The notes under the pieces are model-generated. The model was not told where the DNA came from. It made no database searches and saw only the letters and a program-made list of their open reading frames with translations. Both the position numbers and the translations under genes were made by a program. Of a stretch of 64,000 bases of DNA, positions 45,198 through 53,823 are shown piece after piece. Source of the stretch: Sphingosinicella sp. BN140058 (GTDB lineage: Bacteria > Pseudomonadota > Alphaproteobacteria > Sphingomonadales > Sphingomonadaceae); contig NZ_CP035501.1 of the NCBI RefSeq assembly GCF_004135585.1, positions 3,729,501 to 3,793,500 on the forward strand, given 5' to 3'. The stretch's first letter is position 1. Each line of letters begins with the position of its first letter.

Positions 45198-45356
45198 TCA
45201 GCGGAGGAAGGCGATTCCGGTGATGATGGCGAGAAGGAGCAAGAGGGCTGCGGCGAGGAAGGGCCAGTCGGTTCCCGCGGCTCGATCCTTGAGGCGGCGC
45301 TTGGTGGTATATGAGGGCTTGAGGGAGGCTCCCCACTTGCTTCGGCGCTTTGACAT
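45198..45356 (-). CDS. Tiny single-pass membrane protein (52 residues)
   Basis: A basic head (MSKRRSKWGASLKPSYTTKR) leads to one C-terminal helix (FLAAALLLLLAIITGIAFL). AAGGGT precedes the ATG at a good distance. The orientation rule (basic head inside) predicts a tail-anchored-like topology. No family was recognised. Confidence 0.6.
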   Translation of the reverse strand: MSKRRSKWGASLKPSYTTKRRLKDRAAGTDWPFLAAALLLLLAIITGIAFLR

Positions 45357-45849
45357 GGGCTGACCCTTGCTCGGAGAGGCTGATCCGAGTCGGCAGGTTG
45401 CAGGCCGCGAAGGCTTTTCCTCGCTCCCTCGACCCGCCGAATGTATCTCGTGCTGCAGGAAAGCTGCTTACCCGCCCCCGCGCAACGGACAAGAAGGACT
45501 ACGCCTTTCGGCCGAACGGGGAAGGCGCTCCCGGGCTTCGAGGCAATAAGTCTCTGAACCGAGACGAAAATACTGGCTGCTATGACCGCTCACAAGGCGA
45601 AACACCATCTTCTGCGGCGGGGTAGCGCCATTGTCCCGGTGCAATCCTTCGAGTAACCCACGACGGACCGAAATCGTTCTTCCTGCGCAACGGGATCGCG
45701 CGGGCTGGCGCGCCGGTAAGAAGACGGAAGCCGAACGTGCGAGCCGATGGCGCGATTCGGATGGGAACGCATCGGCAGAGGAGAGCAGAGGGTGCTTCAG
45801 GCCCATGGAGCATTGCCCGTGCCGACCGCTTTCGTGCGGAGGTGACGCG
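45357..45849. other. Intergenic region upstream of the response regulator
   Basis: I see no supported gene in these 493 bases. A long open frame on the minus strand crosses the response regulator and is arginine-rich shadow. Promoters for the divergent 45356 and 45850 genes must lie here. Confidence 0.5.
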
Positions 45850-46602
45850 GTGACGATGGAAGTCCTCGTTGTCGAAGATGATCCGAAGCTTCGATCCGTG
45901 CTGAGTTCGACGGCCGAAATTGGCGGCTTCAACACGCGCGAGGCGGCGAGCGGCTCCGAGGCGATCTCGCTGGTGTCGCAAGGCGTTGGAGATGTCGTTC
46001 TGCTCGACCTTGGTCTTCCCGATTATGATGGGCGCGAGCTCCTCATTGTCTTGCGGCAGCTCTCGGACCGGCCGATCCTCGTCGTGTCGGGACGCGGTTC
46101 GGAGCGCGAGCGGGTAGAGGCGCTGGATCTGGGCGCCGATGATTTCATTGCCAAGCCGTTTATGCCGGGTGAGCTCCTGGCCCGTATTCGCGCGAGTTTG
46201 CGGCGATACGGCAAGCCAAGTGCCGCCGCCGAGCTCCAGGATCTGCCGTCCGATACGGCGGCGCGTCTGCCGGTCGCGATCGGGCCGTTCCTCATGGACC
46301 CGTTCGACCAGAGCGTGTCGTTCAACGGCGGCAAGGCGCGCTTCAGCGAAGCCGAGTATCGGATCCTTGGGGTCCTCGCGGCCGCCTCCCAAGGAATTGT
46401 AAGCCGGGCGGAGCTGCTCGCCGCTCTCTATGGGGATCATGCACCGAGCGCCTCCAAGATCGTCGACGTCTACATCTCGCGCATACGCGCAAAGCTGCGC
46501 GCGATCCCAGGCGGTCAGAATATTCTGCTGACCGTCCCCTCGAGCGGATGGCGCCTGCTGGCTCCTTCGGAGATTGCGCTGAAGGCAGGACGACACGAAT
46601 AA
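45850..46602 (+). CDS. OmpR-family response regulator
   Basis: A 250-residue response regulator. The receiver domain has acidic residues in VVEDDPKLR, the phospho-acceptor D53 in LLDLGLPDYDG and the conserved lysine of IAKPFMPGE. A C-terminal winged helix follows (SEAEYRILGVLAAASQGIVS, KIVDVYISRIRAKL). The GTG at 45850 is chosen because GGAGG lies seven bases before it; an ATG six bases on is the alternative. No cognate kinase is adjacent, so it is an orphan in this window. Confidence 0.88.
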   Translation: MTMEVLVVEDDPKLRSVLSSTAEIGGFNTREAASGSEAISLVSQGVGDVVLLDLGLPDYDGRELLIVLRQLSDRPILVVSGRGSERERVEALDLGADDFIAKPFMPGELLARIRASLRRYGKPSAAAELQDLPSDTAARLPVAIGPFLMDPFDQSVSFNGGKARFSEAEYRILGVLAAASQGIVSRAELLAALYGDHAPSASKIVDVYISRIRAKLRAIPGGQNILLTVPSSGWRLLAPSEIALKAGRHE

Positions 46603-46919
46603 GGACGGCGCGAAGCCGATAGCGCGATCCCTCGAAGCGGCTTGCCGTGGCGCATTACGAGGGAAAGTCCGGCGGTTTTCCAGTGGGACGGTGGGCGCAT
46701 GGCGCAGCCGGACGATCCGGAGCCCGGGCGGAGGCTCGCGGATGGACATGCCTGCTTCCCGCCGCGGTGAAGCAGCCGTCCGGCAGGGCTGCCGGTTTCT
46801 CGCTCGGACGCGTCGGATCGCTCCCGTGCGACCACCAAGACGCGCGATCGAAATCTTTCCGTCACTTTTCTGTGGATAAAGTCGTCGGGCCCGCTTGATT
46901 TAAGATAGGAAAAAACGTC
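46603..46919. other. Non-coding gap
   Basis: These 317 bases hold no supported gene. The AT-rich patch near 46870-46915 (ATTTAAGATAGGAAAAAA) probably contains promoter and ribosome-binding signals of the next gene. Confidence 0.45.
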
Positions 46920-47174
46920 GTGTGCCGAGCCATGAGACGATCGCCCCCCGGAACGCTCTACGAGAGAGCGCCCTCCGCCGCGGACCGAACGACTCAGTTC
47001 AGCATCCGCTCGTCAGGCATGCCGACCTCGGCCGTGCGCCGTTACGAGGTCTGTGGGGAAGATGCCGACGGCAATATCCACAGCTTCCATACCGACAATC
47101 ATGATCAGGCGGTCGATATCGCCGAAATCATGGGCGAGGACCTCGACTGCGTCAGGATCCTGGAGAACGGCTGA
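46920..47174 (+). CDS. Small protein, paralogue A of a facing pair
   Basis: An 84-residue protein. From about residue 25 it matches the oppositely oriented protein at 47251: TQFSIRSSGMP, then RRYEVCGEDADGNIHSFHTD and DIAEIMGEDLDCVRI. The shared core is about 60 residues, with HSFHTD invariant. The start is unclear: the GTG at 46920 has AGGA about nine bases upstream, and an ATG at 46932 is in frame. The function is unknown. Confidence 0.65.
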   Translation: MCRAMRRSPPGTLYERAPSAADRTTQFSIRSSGMPTSAVRRYEVCGEDADGNIHSFHTDNHDQAVDIAEIMGEDLDCVRILENG

Positions 47175-47250
47175 CACCGGTTCCGGGCGTTTCTCGACGG
47201 CGTCTTCATGCGTATTCGTTGGCTGCGGCGCTTGCGACTGTCTCGTTGGG

Positions 47251-47472
47251 TCAGGATCGCGAGGCGTGCCGATCGACGCGAACCTCGCTCAAGTCGCAAC
47301 GGAAAATCTCGGCAATATCGCCGGCGAGCTGCTCGCAATCCGTGTGGAAGCTGTGCACGAGCCCCGTCTCGTCCTTTCCCCTGGCTTCGAAGCGGCGCAG
47401 CGCCGGCGAGGGCGCACCGGCACTCCGGATCGTAAATTCGGTTGAGCGCTCCAGGCGTGCAGCTTTCGTCAT
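47251..47472 (-). CDS. Small protein, paralogue B of a facing pair
   Basis: A 73-residue protein, clearly related to the protein at 46920: TEFTIRSAGAP, LRRFEARGKDETGLVHSFHTD and DIAEIFRCDLSEVRV. GGAAGGA precedes the ATG at 47472. The two genes converge with 76 bases between them. No known family was recognised; the conserved HSFHTD and DIAEI segments suggest a small alpha/beta fold. Confidence 0.7.
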   Translation of the reverse strand: MTKAARLERSTEFTIRSAGAPSPALRRFEARGKDETGLVHSFHTDCEQLAGDIAEIFRCDLSEVRVDRHASRS

Positions 47473-47616
47473 ATCCTGCGTCCTTCCGGCCGGCTCCAGG
47501 GCGATCGCTTCAGCTTCTCGACACGAGGACGAAGGTGCAAGGCCGGCCGTTGCGGATCGTCACGCGTCCGCCACGGCCCGCCGTGACCCGGACAGGCGCC
47601 GCCTGCCCGGGATTTC

Positions 47617-49248
47617 TCATTTGACGGCAAAGCCGCAATTCACCGCGGGAACGGCGCCATTGCCGCGCCCGGTCCGCAGGATGAGGTTTCCGGCTGCGTC
47701 CTGGTCGCCGGCAAGCTCGTTCAGGAACTCCTCGAGGTTGGTGTAACCGTCGCCGTCGGCGTCGAGACTGGCCTGGCTGATGCCGTTCACCGCTTCCCAC
47801 CGATCATCCATCCCGTCGACATCCGAGTCCGGATAAGGCGAGCCCTGGGCGAGTGCAGGCCAGCCGCCGACCTCCGTCGGGCTGTCGATGATCTTGCCCT
47901 TGCAGGCGAGAAAGTCACCGACGACCCGTGCATCGGAGGCATCCCTCGGGAAGGCGCCGGCGAACTGGGTCACGTCGCGAACGCCCTGCGCCGCATCCGT
48001 GTAGAAGGAGACGGCCATCGGGAAAGGATAGGCAGTGACGTACTTCCAGTCCTTGGGCTCGAGGAAGAGCCGCTGATCGAGCGTGTTGTGGATCCGGCGG
48101 CCGTCGATATTGCCCTGGAGGTAAAGCCCGGCATAGCCGGGATAAGTCGAATATTCCTCCTGATAGTCGCCGCCGTAGATGGGCAGCCACGCCGAGGAGC
48201 TCGGCCCGCGGGACACCCAATTCCCGATCACGTTGGCCTCGCGCTTGACGCCGGAGCCGGCTTCGCGGGCGATCTGCAGCATCGAGAAATATTGATGCGC
48301 CATTTCGCGCATATTGTAGGATACCACGTTGACGATATCGACGCGGCCGCCAACGCCGGCATTGGGCAGGCGGTCGGTGGCATGGCCGATGAAGCTGTGG
48401 TGGACGGTGATCCCGCTGCCCTCGATGAACATGCCCTTGGCATGTTCAAGCTGCTTGTGGGTGGAGTGGCTGAGACCTTCATAGACCAGCGACCATTGTA
48501 CCGTGATGTTCGACGACATCTTGGTCGAGTTGAACGGTTCATCGGTGGCCCAGGAGAGCGATACGTGATCCAGAATGGTGTTCTTCGCGCCGGCATCGAC
48601 CGTCACGGCATCCGTCGTGTCCTGCTTCGCCCCTGACGTCGGGCCGGGCCGGATGCGGATGTGACGGATGATATTGTCCGGCTTGTTCAGGAAGATCGGG
48701 GAACCGGTCAGGTTCGACGGCGCATTGCGAATGGCAATGCCGCCGCCCGGAGCGGTCTGCCCGGCGATCGTCAGTGCGCCCGACGTGGGCTTGATCTGGC
48801 TGAGCAGCTCGATCGTGCCGGACACCCTGAACACGCAGGTACGGGGTCCGCTTGCCATCATGCATTCCCGAAGCGACCCGGAACCGGAATCCGCGAGCGT
48901 GGTCACCGCGAAGACCTTGCCGCCGCGGCCGCCGAGCGCACCCGCCCCGAACCCTTCCGCGGTTGGAAAAGCGCGCTGCGCTCCGCTGGGGAGCTTCGCG
49001 GGATTGTAACCGGCCGGACTTGGCACCGGCGAGGGGGTCGGGGCGGGTGTCGGAGGCGGAGCCGGCGTCGGCGTGGGTGGCGGCGGTGGTGGTGGTGGTG
49101 CGGGGGCCGGTGGCGGCGGTGGTGGGGGCGGCGCGGGCACCGGGTTGGTCGGCTTTGGCTTTGGCTTGTCAAACGCAATCGCCTCGCTGGTCGCCAGGCT
49201 TAGTACGAAGCCGCTGGCAACCAGCAAACACATGTACTTACTCTTCAA
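47617..49248 (-). CDS. Secreted pectate-lyase-like beta-helix protein with Pro-rich linker and EF-hand-like repeats (copy 2)
   Basis: A 543-residue near-twin of the protein at 40658. It has a signal peptide (MKSKYMCLLVASGFVLSLAT) and an added linker of about 45 residues made largely of proline, alanine and threonine. The same beta-helix motifs follow (LTIAGQTAPGGGIAIRNAP, NTILDHVSLSWATDEPFNST) and two calcium loops (YPDSDVDGMDDRWE and DADGDGYTNLEEFL). I kept the TTG start at 49248 because it gives the signal peptide its positive head; an ATG five codons on is possible. The linker may span the cell surface or polysaccharide layer. The substrate is unknown. Confidence 0.82.
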   Translation of the reverse strand: MKSKYMCLLVASGFVLSLATSEAIAFDKPKPKPTNPVPAPPPPPPPPAPAPPPPPPPPTPTPAPPPTPAPTPSPVPSPAGYNPAKLPSGAQRAFPTAEGFGAGALGGRGGKVFAVTTLADSGSGSLRECMMASGPRTCVFRVSGTIELLSQIKPTSGALTIAGQTAPGGGIAIRNAPSNLTGSPIFLNKPDNIIRHIRIRPGPTSGAKQDTTDAVTVDAGAKNTILDHVSLSWATDEPFNSTKMSSNITVQWSLVYEGLSHSTHKQLEHAKGMFIEGSGITVHHSFIGHATDRLPNAGVGGRVDIVNVVSYNMREMAHQYFSMLQIAREAGSGVKREANVIGNWVSRGPSSSAWLPIYGGDYQEEYSTYPGYAGLYLQGNIDGRRIHNTLDQRLFLEPKDWKYVTAYPFPMAVSFYTDAAQGVRDVTQFAGAFPRDASDARVVGDFLACKGKIIDSPTEVGGWPALAQGSPYPDSDVDGMDDRWEAVNGISQASLDADGDGYTNLEEFLNELAGDQDAAGNLILRTGRGNGAVPAVNCGFAVK

Positions 49249-49769
49249 CGCAAAATACCTTCATGATACAATATTGACCTCCGGCAGAAACAATGCCGAG
49301 AAGCCCAGCGTGGAGTTGAATTCGCCTGGCAAGGCGAAGACGAGGACGTGCAGGAGGAGACGGCTTGAAGTGCCGTCTTCCTGGCCGGCTTTGACACGGG
49401 CGGTGATCTATGATCCGGCCGTTCGCGCGAAGCTGGCGGCGCCCCATTGCCGGATGCGCAACTGTTAGCAATGTCGCAAATACACTATCGACCAAAAGGC
49501 GTAGTCGAATAAATGCCTTGTTACTTAACGGACGGGTCGTCCGGTTATCGCGTGTTTGACAGCTGCCGGCGGCCGGCGCGGCTCAAGCTTCGTTTCGAGG
49601 AACGGGCCGGGCGGTCGAACGATCGAAGGCGCGGCAGCGGGGCGTCGCCGGCTTTTCCCCGCTCGCACGCCACAGGTTGGGTCGGACGAAGCAGCCGGTA
49701 CGCCATATCGATGGCCTTGAAGATGAGGAGTCTTGGCGCGGGGCTGGGCGGCCCCTCCACGGGCGCGCG
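49249..49769. other. Non-coding gap before the exopolysaccharide locus
   Basis: These 521 bases hold no supported gene. CGGACG (49529-49534) and CGTCCG (49538-49543) form a short palindrome. The region includes the promoter side of lyase copy 2. Confidence 0.5.
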
Positions 49770-50843
49770 TCAGCCGCGGGCCGGCCCGATGTCAGGTGAT
49801 CGGGTGCGACCGTAAAGACGCTGCCGGAAAAACCATTCATAGGGTCGCCGTTCGAGATACAGATGGACGACGTGCGATCCCGCGAGCGAGAGTGCGGTCA
49901 CGGCGACCGAGAAGGCAATCATGGACTGGGGAATTGCGTCGGTGAACAGGCCCAGCCGCAAAAATCCCTCCCGCAGCGGAAAATAGACGTACGGGTGGAC
50001 GAGATAGAGGCTGTAGCTGATCGTTCCGGCATAAGCGGTGACCGGATTGGCGAGCAGCCGACCGCTGAGGCTGCCGGCGAGCGTCGCAAGATGAAAGTAC
50101 AGGCCCGTGAAGAGCAGACAGGCGAGAAGGGTGGGACGATCGAATTCGTGCCACTGATAATCGTGCCGGCCCAGAGTCACGGCGTAGAGCGCGAGCAACA
50201 GAGCCGGAGCTTCGAGGAGACGCGACCACCGGCTCGCCACCTGGCCGGTCCGGGCCTGGACCAGGCGTATGACCACGCCGACCAGGAAGTAGATCGAGAT
50301 CGGCTCGAACAACAGGAAGGACGCGGCCAGCGAGAAGGCGGCCGCTTTCAACAAGATGCTGTTGGTACGCAATGCCGCATGGACGCATAGCGCCGTCAGG
50401 CAATAGAAGACGACTTCATAGGAAAGGCTCCAGGCATTCGGCGTCAGCTGCTCGGTCGGTGTGAACAGGTCGAGAAAGAGAAAGCCGGCAAGCACGGCTC
50501 CGAGGCTGTTCTGCTTCGGATAGGCATTGGTCAGCGCGTTCAGGATTACGAACAAGGCCGAGAAAGTGAAGAACAACGGATAGATGCGCAGCCATCGACG
50601 AAGCGCAAACTCGCGCGGGGGGTAGCGGATTGCGCTCGGCAGGATGACATAGCCGGAGATGACGAAGAACAGATAGACACCGTAGGTCCCGAACAAGGAG
50701 GGGATCCGGACCAGGGCGACATAGTCCCGGTCTCCGGGATAGACGTGCTCGGCCGCACCCGCCAGGATGTGCGCTGCGAGGACCAGCAGGCAGGCGATAC
50801 CCCGAAGGCCGTGCGCCGCCGGGCTGAAACAGGAACCGCTCAT
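49770..50843 (-). CDS. Acyltransferase family 3 (OafA/YrhL-like) membrane protein
   Basis: A 357-residue membrane protein with about ten helices. The N-terminal AAHGLRGIACLLVLAAHI supplies the conserved histidine. YLFFVISGYVI, FALRRWLRIYPLFF and SLSYEVVFYCL follow the acyltransferase 3 pattern. Such enzymes add acetyl or succinyl groups to surface polysaccharides, which fits the neighbouring locus. The ATG at 50843 has GGAGG close upstream. Confidence 0.87.
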   Translation of the reverse strand: MSGSCFSPAAHGLRGIACLLVLAAHILAGAAEHVYPGDRDYVALVRIPSLFGTYGVYLFFVISGYVILPSAIRYPPREFALRRWLRIYPLFFTFSALFVILNALTNAYPKQNSLGAVLAGFLFLDLFTPTEQLTPNAWSLSYEVVFYCLTALCVHAALRTNSILLKAAAFSLAASFLLFEPISIYFLVGVVIRLVQARTGQVASRWSRLLEAPALLLALYAVTLGRHDYQWHEFDRPTLLACLLFTGLYFHLATLAGSLSGRLLANPVTAYAGTISYSLYLVHPYVYFPLREGFLRLGLFTDAIPQSMIAFSVAVTALSLAGSHVVHLYLERRPYEWFFRQRLYGRTRSPDIGPARG

Positions 50844-51113
50844 CCGCCTCCAAGCGGCGGCCGGTGGCGGGGACTGGTGCGATTGCGAGGGTGGAGCACC
50901 GCCGCGGTCACCATCGCCTGGTGGTGAGTGCCAGGATTGGGCCTTGCTCGGAGACTGACGAGGCATCGAACAGATTACCCTTGGATCGACCACGCACCTG
51001 GACCGGGCTCGCCGAGCCCGGCCTGGAGTAGCCTAGCATCGCCGGCGCGGCTTGCGCGGGCGCTTGCGGGTGAGGGGAAAGGCGTGCTTCTACCTCGAAA
51101 GGCGTAGGTCTAA

Positions 51114-52526
51114 ATGTATCGCCGCTGGGCTCTTGCGCATTTGCGGCGGGACGTCGGCACGCCCAGGATCAGCCGGCACGCAGGAGGCCGGCCCGTGAAC
51201 CAGGATCTTACCCGAGACCAGGCGATGGCACCATCTATGATGCCCAGGGATGCGGCGGGATCCCGGAGGCAATCCAGGGCGGCCGGCAATCCGTTGCTCA
51301 GGGTGGAGCCGGGGAGCGACCTGTGGGTCGCTGCCGCCCGCATGCTGCTGTTTCTGTCCGTCCTCGCCGGTGGATGGCATGTGCTCCGCCCAGGCACCCT
51401 CAACATCACCATCTCAGACATCGCGTTCGTCGGCTGTTTCGGGATCATGGTCGCCACCGGGCGCCTCAGCGGCGCTCCGTTCGGAGGGATCACCTCCTTG
51501 TGGTTCCTCGCCGTCGCCATGCTGCTCGGCGGCTTGTTCCTGAGCACTGCCGTCAATGGCGATCTCAGCCGATGGCTGGTGGTCGGCGCCCAATATAGCT
51601 TCTCGCTATGTCTCATTCCGATGCTGCTCAACTCCTATCCGGTGGAGCAGACGAGCAGGCTCCCGCTGATCTATTGCATCGGCACATTGCTCTCCGAGCT
51701 GGTCGGTATCCTTGCGATCAACCTCTTCTCCTACGGCCAGACGAGCGCGCTGCTGGGAACCAAGTTCATCACCGGCAGCGAGCGGCTCGGTGCCCTGGCC
51801 GGAGAAGCGAACTGGAACGGCGCGGTGATCGCATTCTCGGCACCGATGCTGATCTACTCGCTGCACAAGAAGCTGATCGGCTGGTTTCCGGCGCTGCTGT
51901 GCGGCGGCATCCTTGCCTGGGGATTGCTGCTGAGCGCCTCGTTCACCGGCTTCTCGGCGACCTTGCTGTCGACCTCGGTAACGCTGGTCCTCGTCGGTTG
52001 GCGACAGATGGTCCGGCTCGCGCTCGTGGTCGGGCTTGCCGGCGCGCTCTTTGTCGCGAGCGGAGCGCCGCTCCCGGCGACGTTCGAGAAGCGTGTCGCG
52101 GGCGCGATCACCAGCGGCGACCTCAACCAGGCAGGCACCTTTGCGGGCCGGGCGGAGCTGATCAAGGAAGCCTGGACAATGGCGGAGGACACGACCCTCG
52201 TCGGCCTCGGGGTAGATCGCTTCCGCGAGGAGAGCCTGCACGGCGCGCCCGTGCACCAGCTCTATCTGCTGATCTGGACCGAAGGCGGCTTCATCGCCTT
52301 TCTGGGCCTGTTGAGCATCCTCGGCGTGCTCGTCTTGCTCACCTTCAATGCGGTTCGGATCGACAGGGCCGCCGGCGCGATGGCGGCAGGCGTGCTGGTG
52401 GTCTTCCTTATCTATACGAACACCAGTGCGCACATGTATGCCCGGCTCTGGCTGATGCCGGTGATGGTTGCGCTCAGCACCGTTTATGGGGGGCGCTGGG
52501 CCGGGAGCGGCCACGACCGCCGTTGA
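51114..52526 (+). CDS. O-antigen ligase / polysaccharide polymerase-like membrane protein
   Basis: A 470-residue protein with 10-12 hydrophobic segments. The Wzy_C/O-antigen-ligase region shows FAGRAELIKEAWTMAED, LVGLGVDRFREES and HQLYLLIWTEGGFIAFLG, with the arginine and histidine expected on the large periplasmic loop. In an exopolysaccharide locus it most likely acts as the Wzy polymerase. The start is uncertain: 51114 is the first ATG, but the first 40 residues are polar and the true start may be near 51225-51240. Confidence 0.75.
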   Translation: MYRRWALAHLRRDVGTPRISRHAGGRPVNQDLTRDQAMAPSMMPRDAAGSRRQSRAAGNPLLRVEPGSDLWVAAARMLLFLSVLAGGWHVLRPGTLNITISDIAFVGCFGIMVATGRLSGAPFGGITSLWFLAVAMLLGGLFLSTAVNGDLSRWLVVGAQYSFSLCLIPMLLNSYPVEQTSRLPLIYCIGTLLSELVGILAINLFSYGQTSALLGTKFITGSERLGALAGEANWNGAVIAFSAPMLIYSLHKKLIGWFPALLCGGILAWGLLLSASFTGFSATLLSTSVTLVLVGWRQMVRLALVVGLAGALFVASGAPLPATFEKRVAGAITSGDLNQAGTFAGRAELIKEAWTMAEDTTLVGLGVDRFREESLHGAPVHQLYLLIWTEGGFIAFLGLLSILGVLVLLTFNAVRIDRAAGAMAAGVLVVFLIYTNTSAHMYARLWLMPVMVALSTVYGGRWAGSGHDRR

Positions 52527-52593
52527 GACACGATGCGCCGGGTAAGCCGGAGCCTGGGGGTCGGGATCTGGCGAAGGTCGGCGGCGCAGCAGC

Positions 52594-53709
52594 TCAGGCC
52601 GCGCGGCGCGAGAGCTGGTCGCCGCGCAGCGCATCCGCGTAGAGCTGCAGATGCGCTCTTGCGCATCCATCGATCGTGAATGCGGCGGCGGCGGACAAAG
52701 CGCCCTGCGACAGCCGTCTGTAGCCGAGCTCGTCGGTAAGCGCGGCCTGGACGGCCAACGCAAGCGCTTGCGGGTCCGATCCGGGGACCAGGATCCCGCT
52801 TCGGTTGTCGATCAGTTCCCGGTTCCCCGGCACGTCGGTCGCGACGATCGGCAACGCCGACGAGAGCGCCTCGAGAATCGCGATCGGCATGCCTTCGTAC
52901 AGGGAGCAGTTCACGTAGAGGTCGGCCTCCGTCATCAGCGCCCGGACATCGCTGCGCGGGCCCAGCAATTCGACGATCGAGCCCGCGCGCTCGCTGGCCA
53001 CAAGGGTTTGAAGCTCCGCCATCAGCGCACCACCGCCGGCAATCCTGATGCGCGGCGTGCGGCCGGTTGCAGCCATGGCCGTGGCCAGGTGGGACGCCGC
53101 GCGGATGAGGGTTGGATAATCTTTCTGGGGGGTCAGCGCGCCCACGCTCAGGATCATCGGCCGCTCGGCCGGCCGGGTCCGCGGCGCGGCCGCGCGGAAG
53201 GCCTCCGATGCCGCATTGGGTATCAACCGGATCGGCCGACGCGCATGCGCGCGCGCGATCCGCGCGCATTCGGGCGTGATCGCCACATATTCTCGCACGC
53301 TGAGGTCGAAGAAACGGAACATCGCCGGCGGAAAGCTAAGCCTTGTATTATGGTGGGTGAGAAGGATCGGGGCTTTGGTGCGCGCGAGCCACAGCATCGG
53401 AATGGCCCGGGCCGTATGCGCATGGATCACGTCCGGCCGAAGCTCCGCCATCAGCCGCCGCACGGCCAGCGCTCCGGAAAAAAGATTGCCGCGACGGACG
53501 AGGGAGAGCGAGCGCGCATTAATCCCCGCCCGGCGCGCCTCGGCCATCATCTCCCGCTCCGTGTCGGGGCTGTTGCCGACTGCCGCCGCATCTGCGAGCG
53601 CCACGATCGTTACCGAATGCCCGTCTCCGGCAAATTGCTTCGCCAGGTTGCAGACGAGCATCTCGGCGCCTCCCGAGGTGAAGCTGGTCAGGACAGACAA
53701 GATGCGCAT
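52594..53709 (-). CDS. Family-4-like glycosyltransferase
   Basis: A 371-residue GT-B transferase. The N-terminal domain begins MRILSVLTSFTSGGAEMLVC, and DVIHAHTARAIPMLWLA follows. The C-terminal donor-binding domain has SVGALTPQKDYPTLIRAA and CSLYEGMPIAILEALSSALP, the EX7E motif of family 4. It is presumably one of the sugar transferases assembling the repeat unit. It is divergent from the sulfotransferase at 53824. Confidence 0.87.
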   Translation of the reverse strand: MRILSVLTSFTSGGAEMLVCNLAKQFAGDGHSVTIVALADAAAVGNSPDTEREMMAEARRAGINARSLSLVRRGNLFSGALAVRRLMAELRPDVIHAHTARAIPMLWLARTKAPILLTHHNTRLSFPPAMFRFFDLSVREYVAITPECARIARAHARRPIRLIPNAASEAFRAAAPRTRPAERPMILSVGALTPQKDYPTLIRAASHLATAMAATGRTPRIRIAGGGALMAELQTLVASERAGSIVELLGPRSDVRALMTEADLYVNCSLYEGMPIAILEALSSALPIVATDVPGNRELIDNRSGILVPGSDPQALALAVQAALTDELGYRRLSQGALSAAAAFTIDGCARAHLQLYADALRGDQLSRRAA

Positions 53710-53823
53710 GGCCTACTCCCTCCGGCCGACAATCGGGTCGCCGCCGGGAGCTCGCAATTGCGATTCCGGATTAGGCAATATGCGCCTTGGCGGACGCGAC
53801 GGTTCCCGTGGCAGAAGTGTGGC

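Noticed and set aside
45580..46749. A 389-residue minus-strand frame opposite the response regulator
   Set aside because: It has no domain and shadow-like Arg/Pro content, while the plus strand encodes a full response regulator with all key residues.
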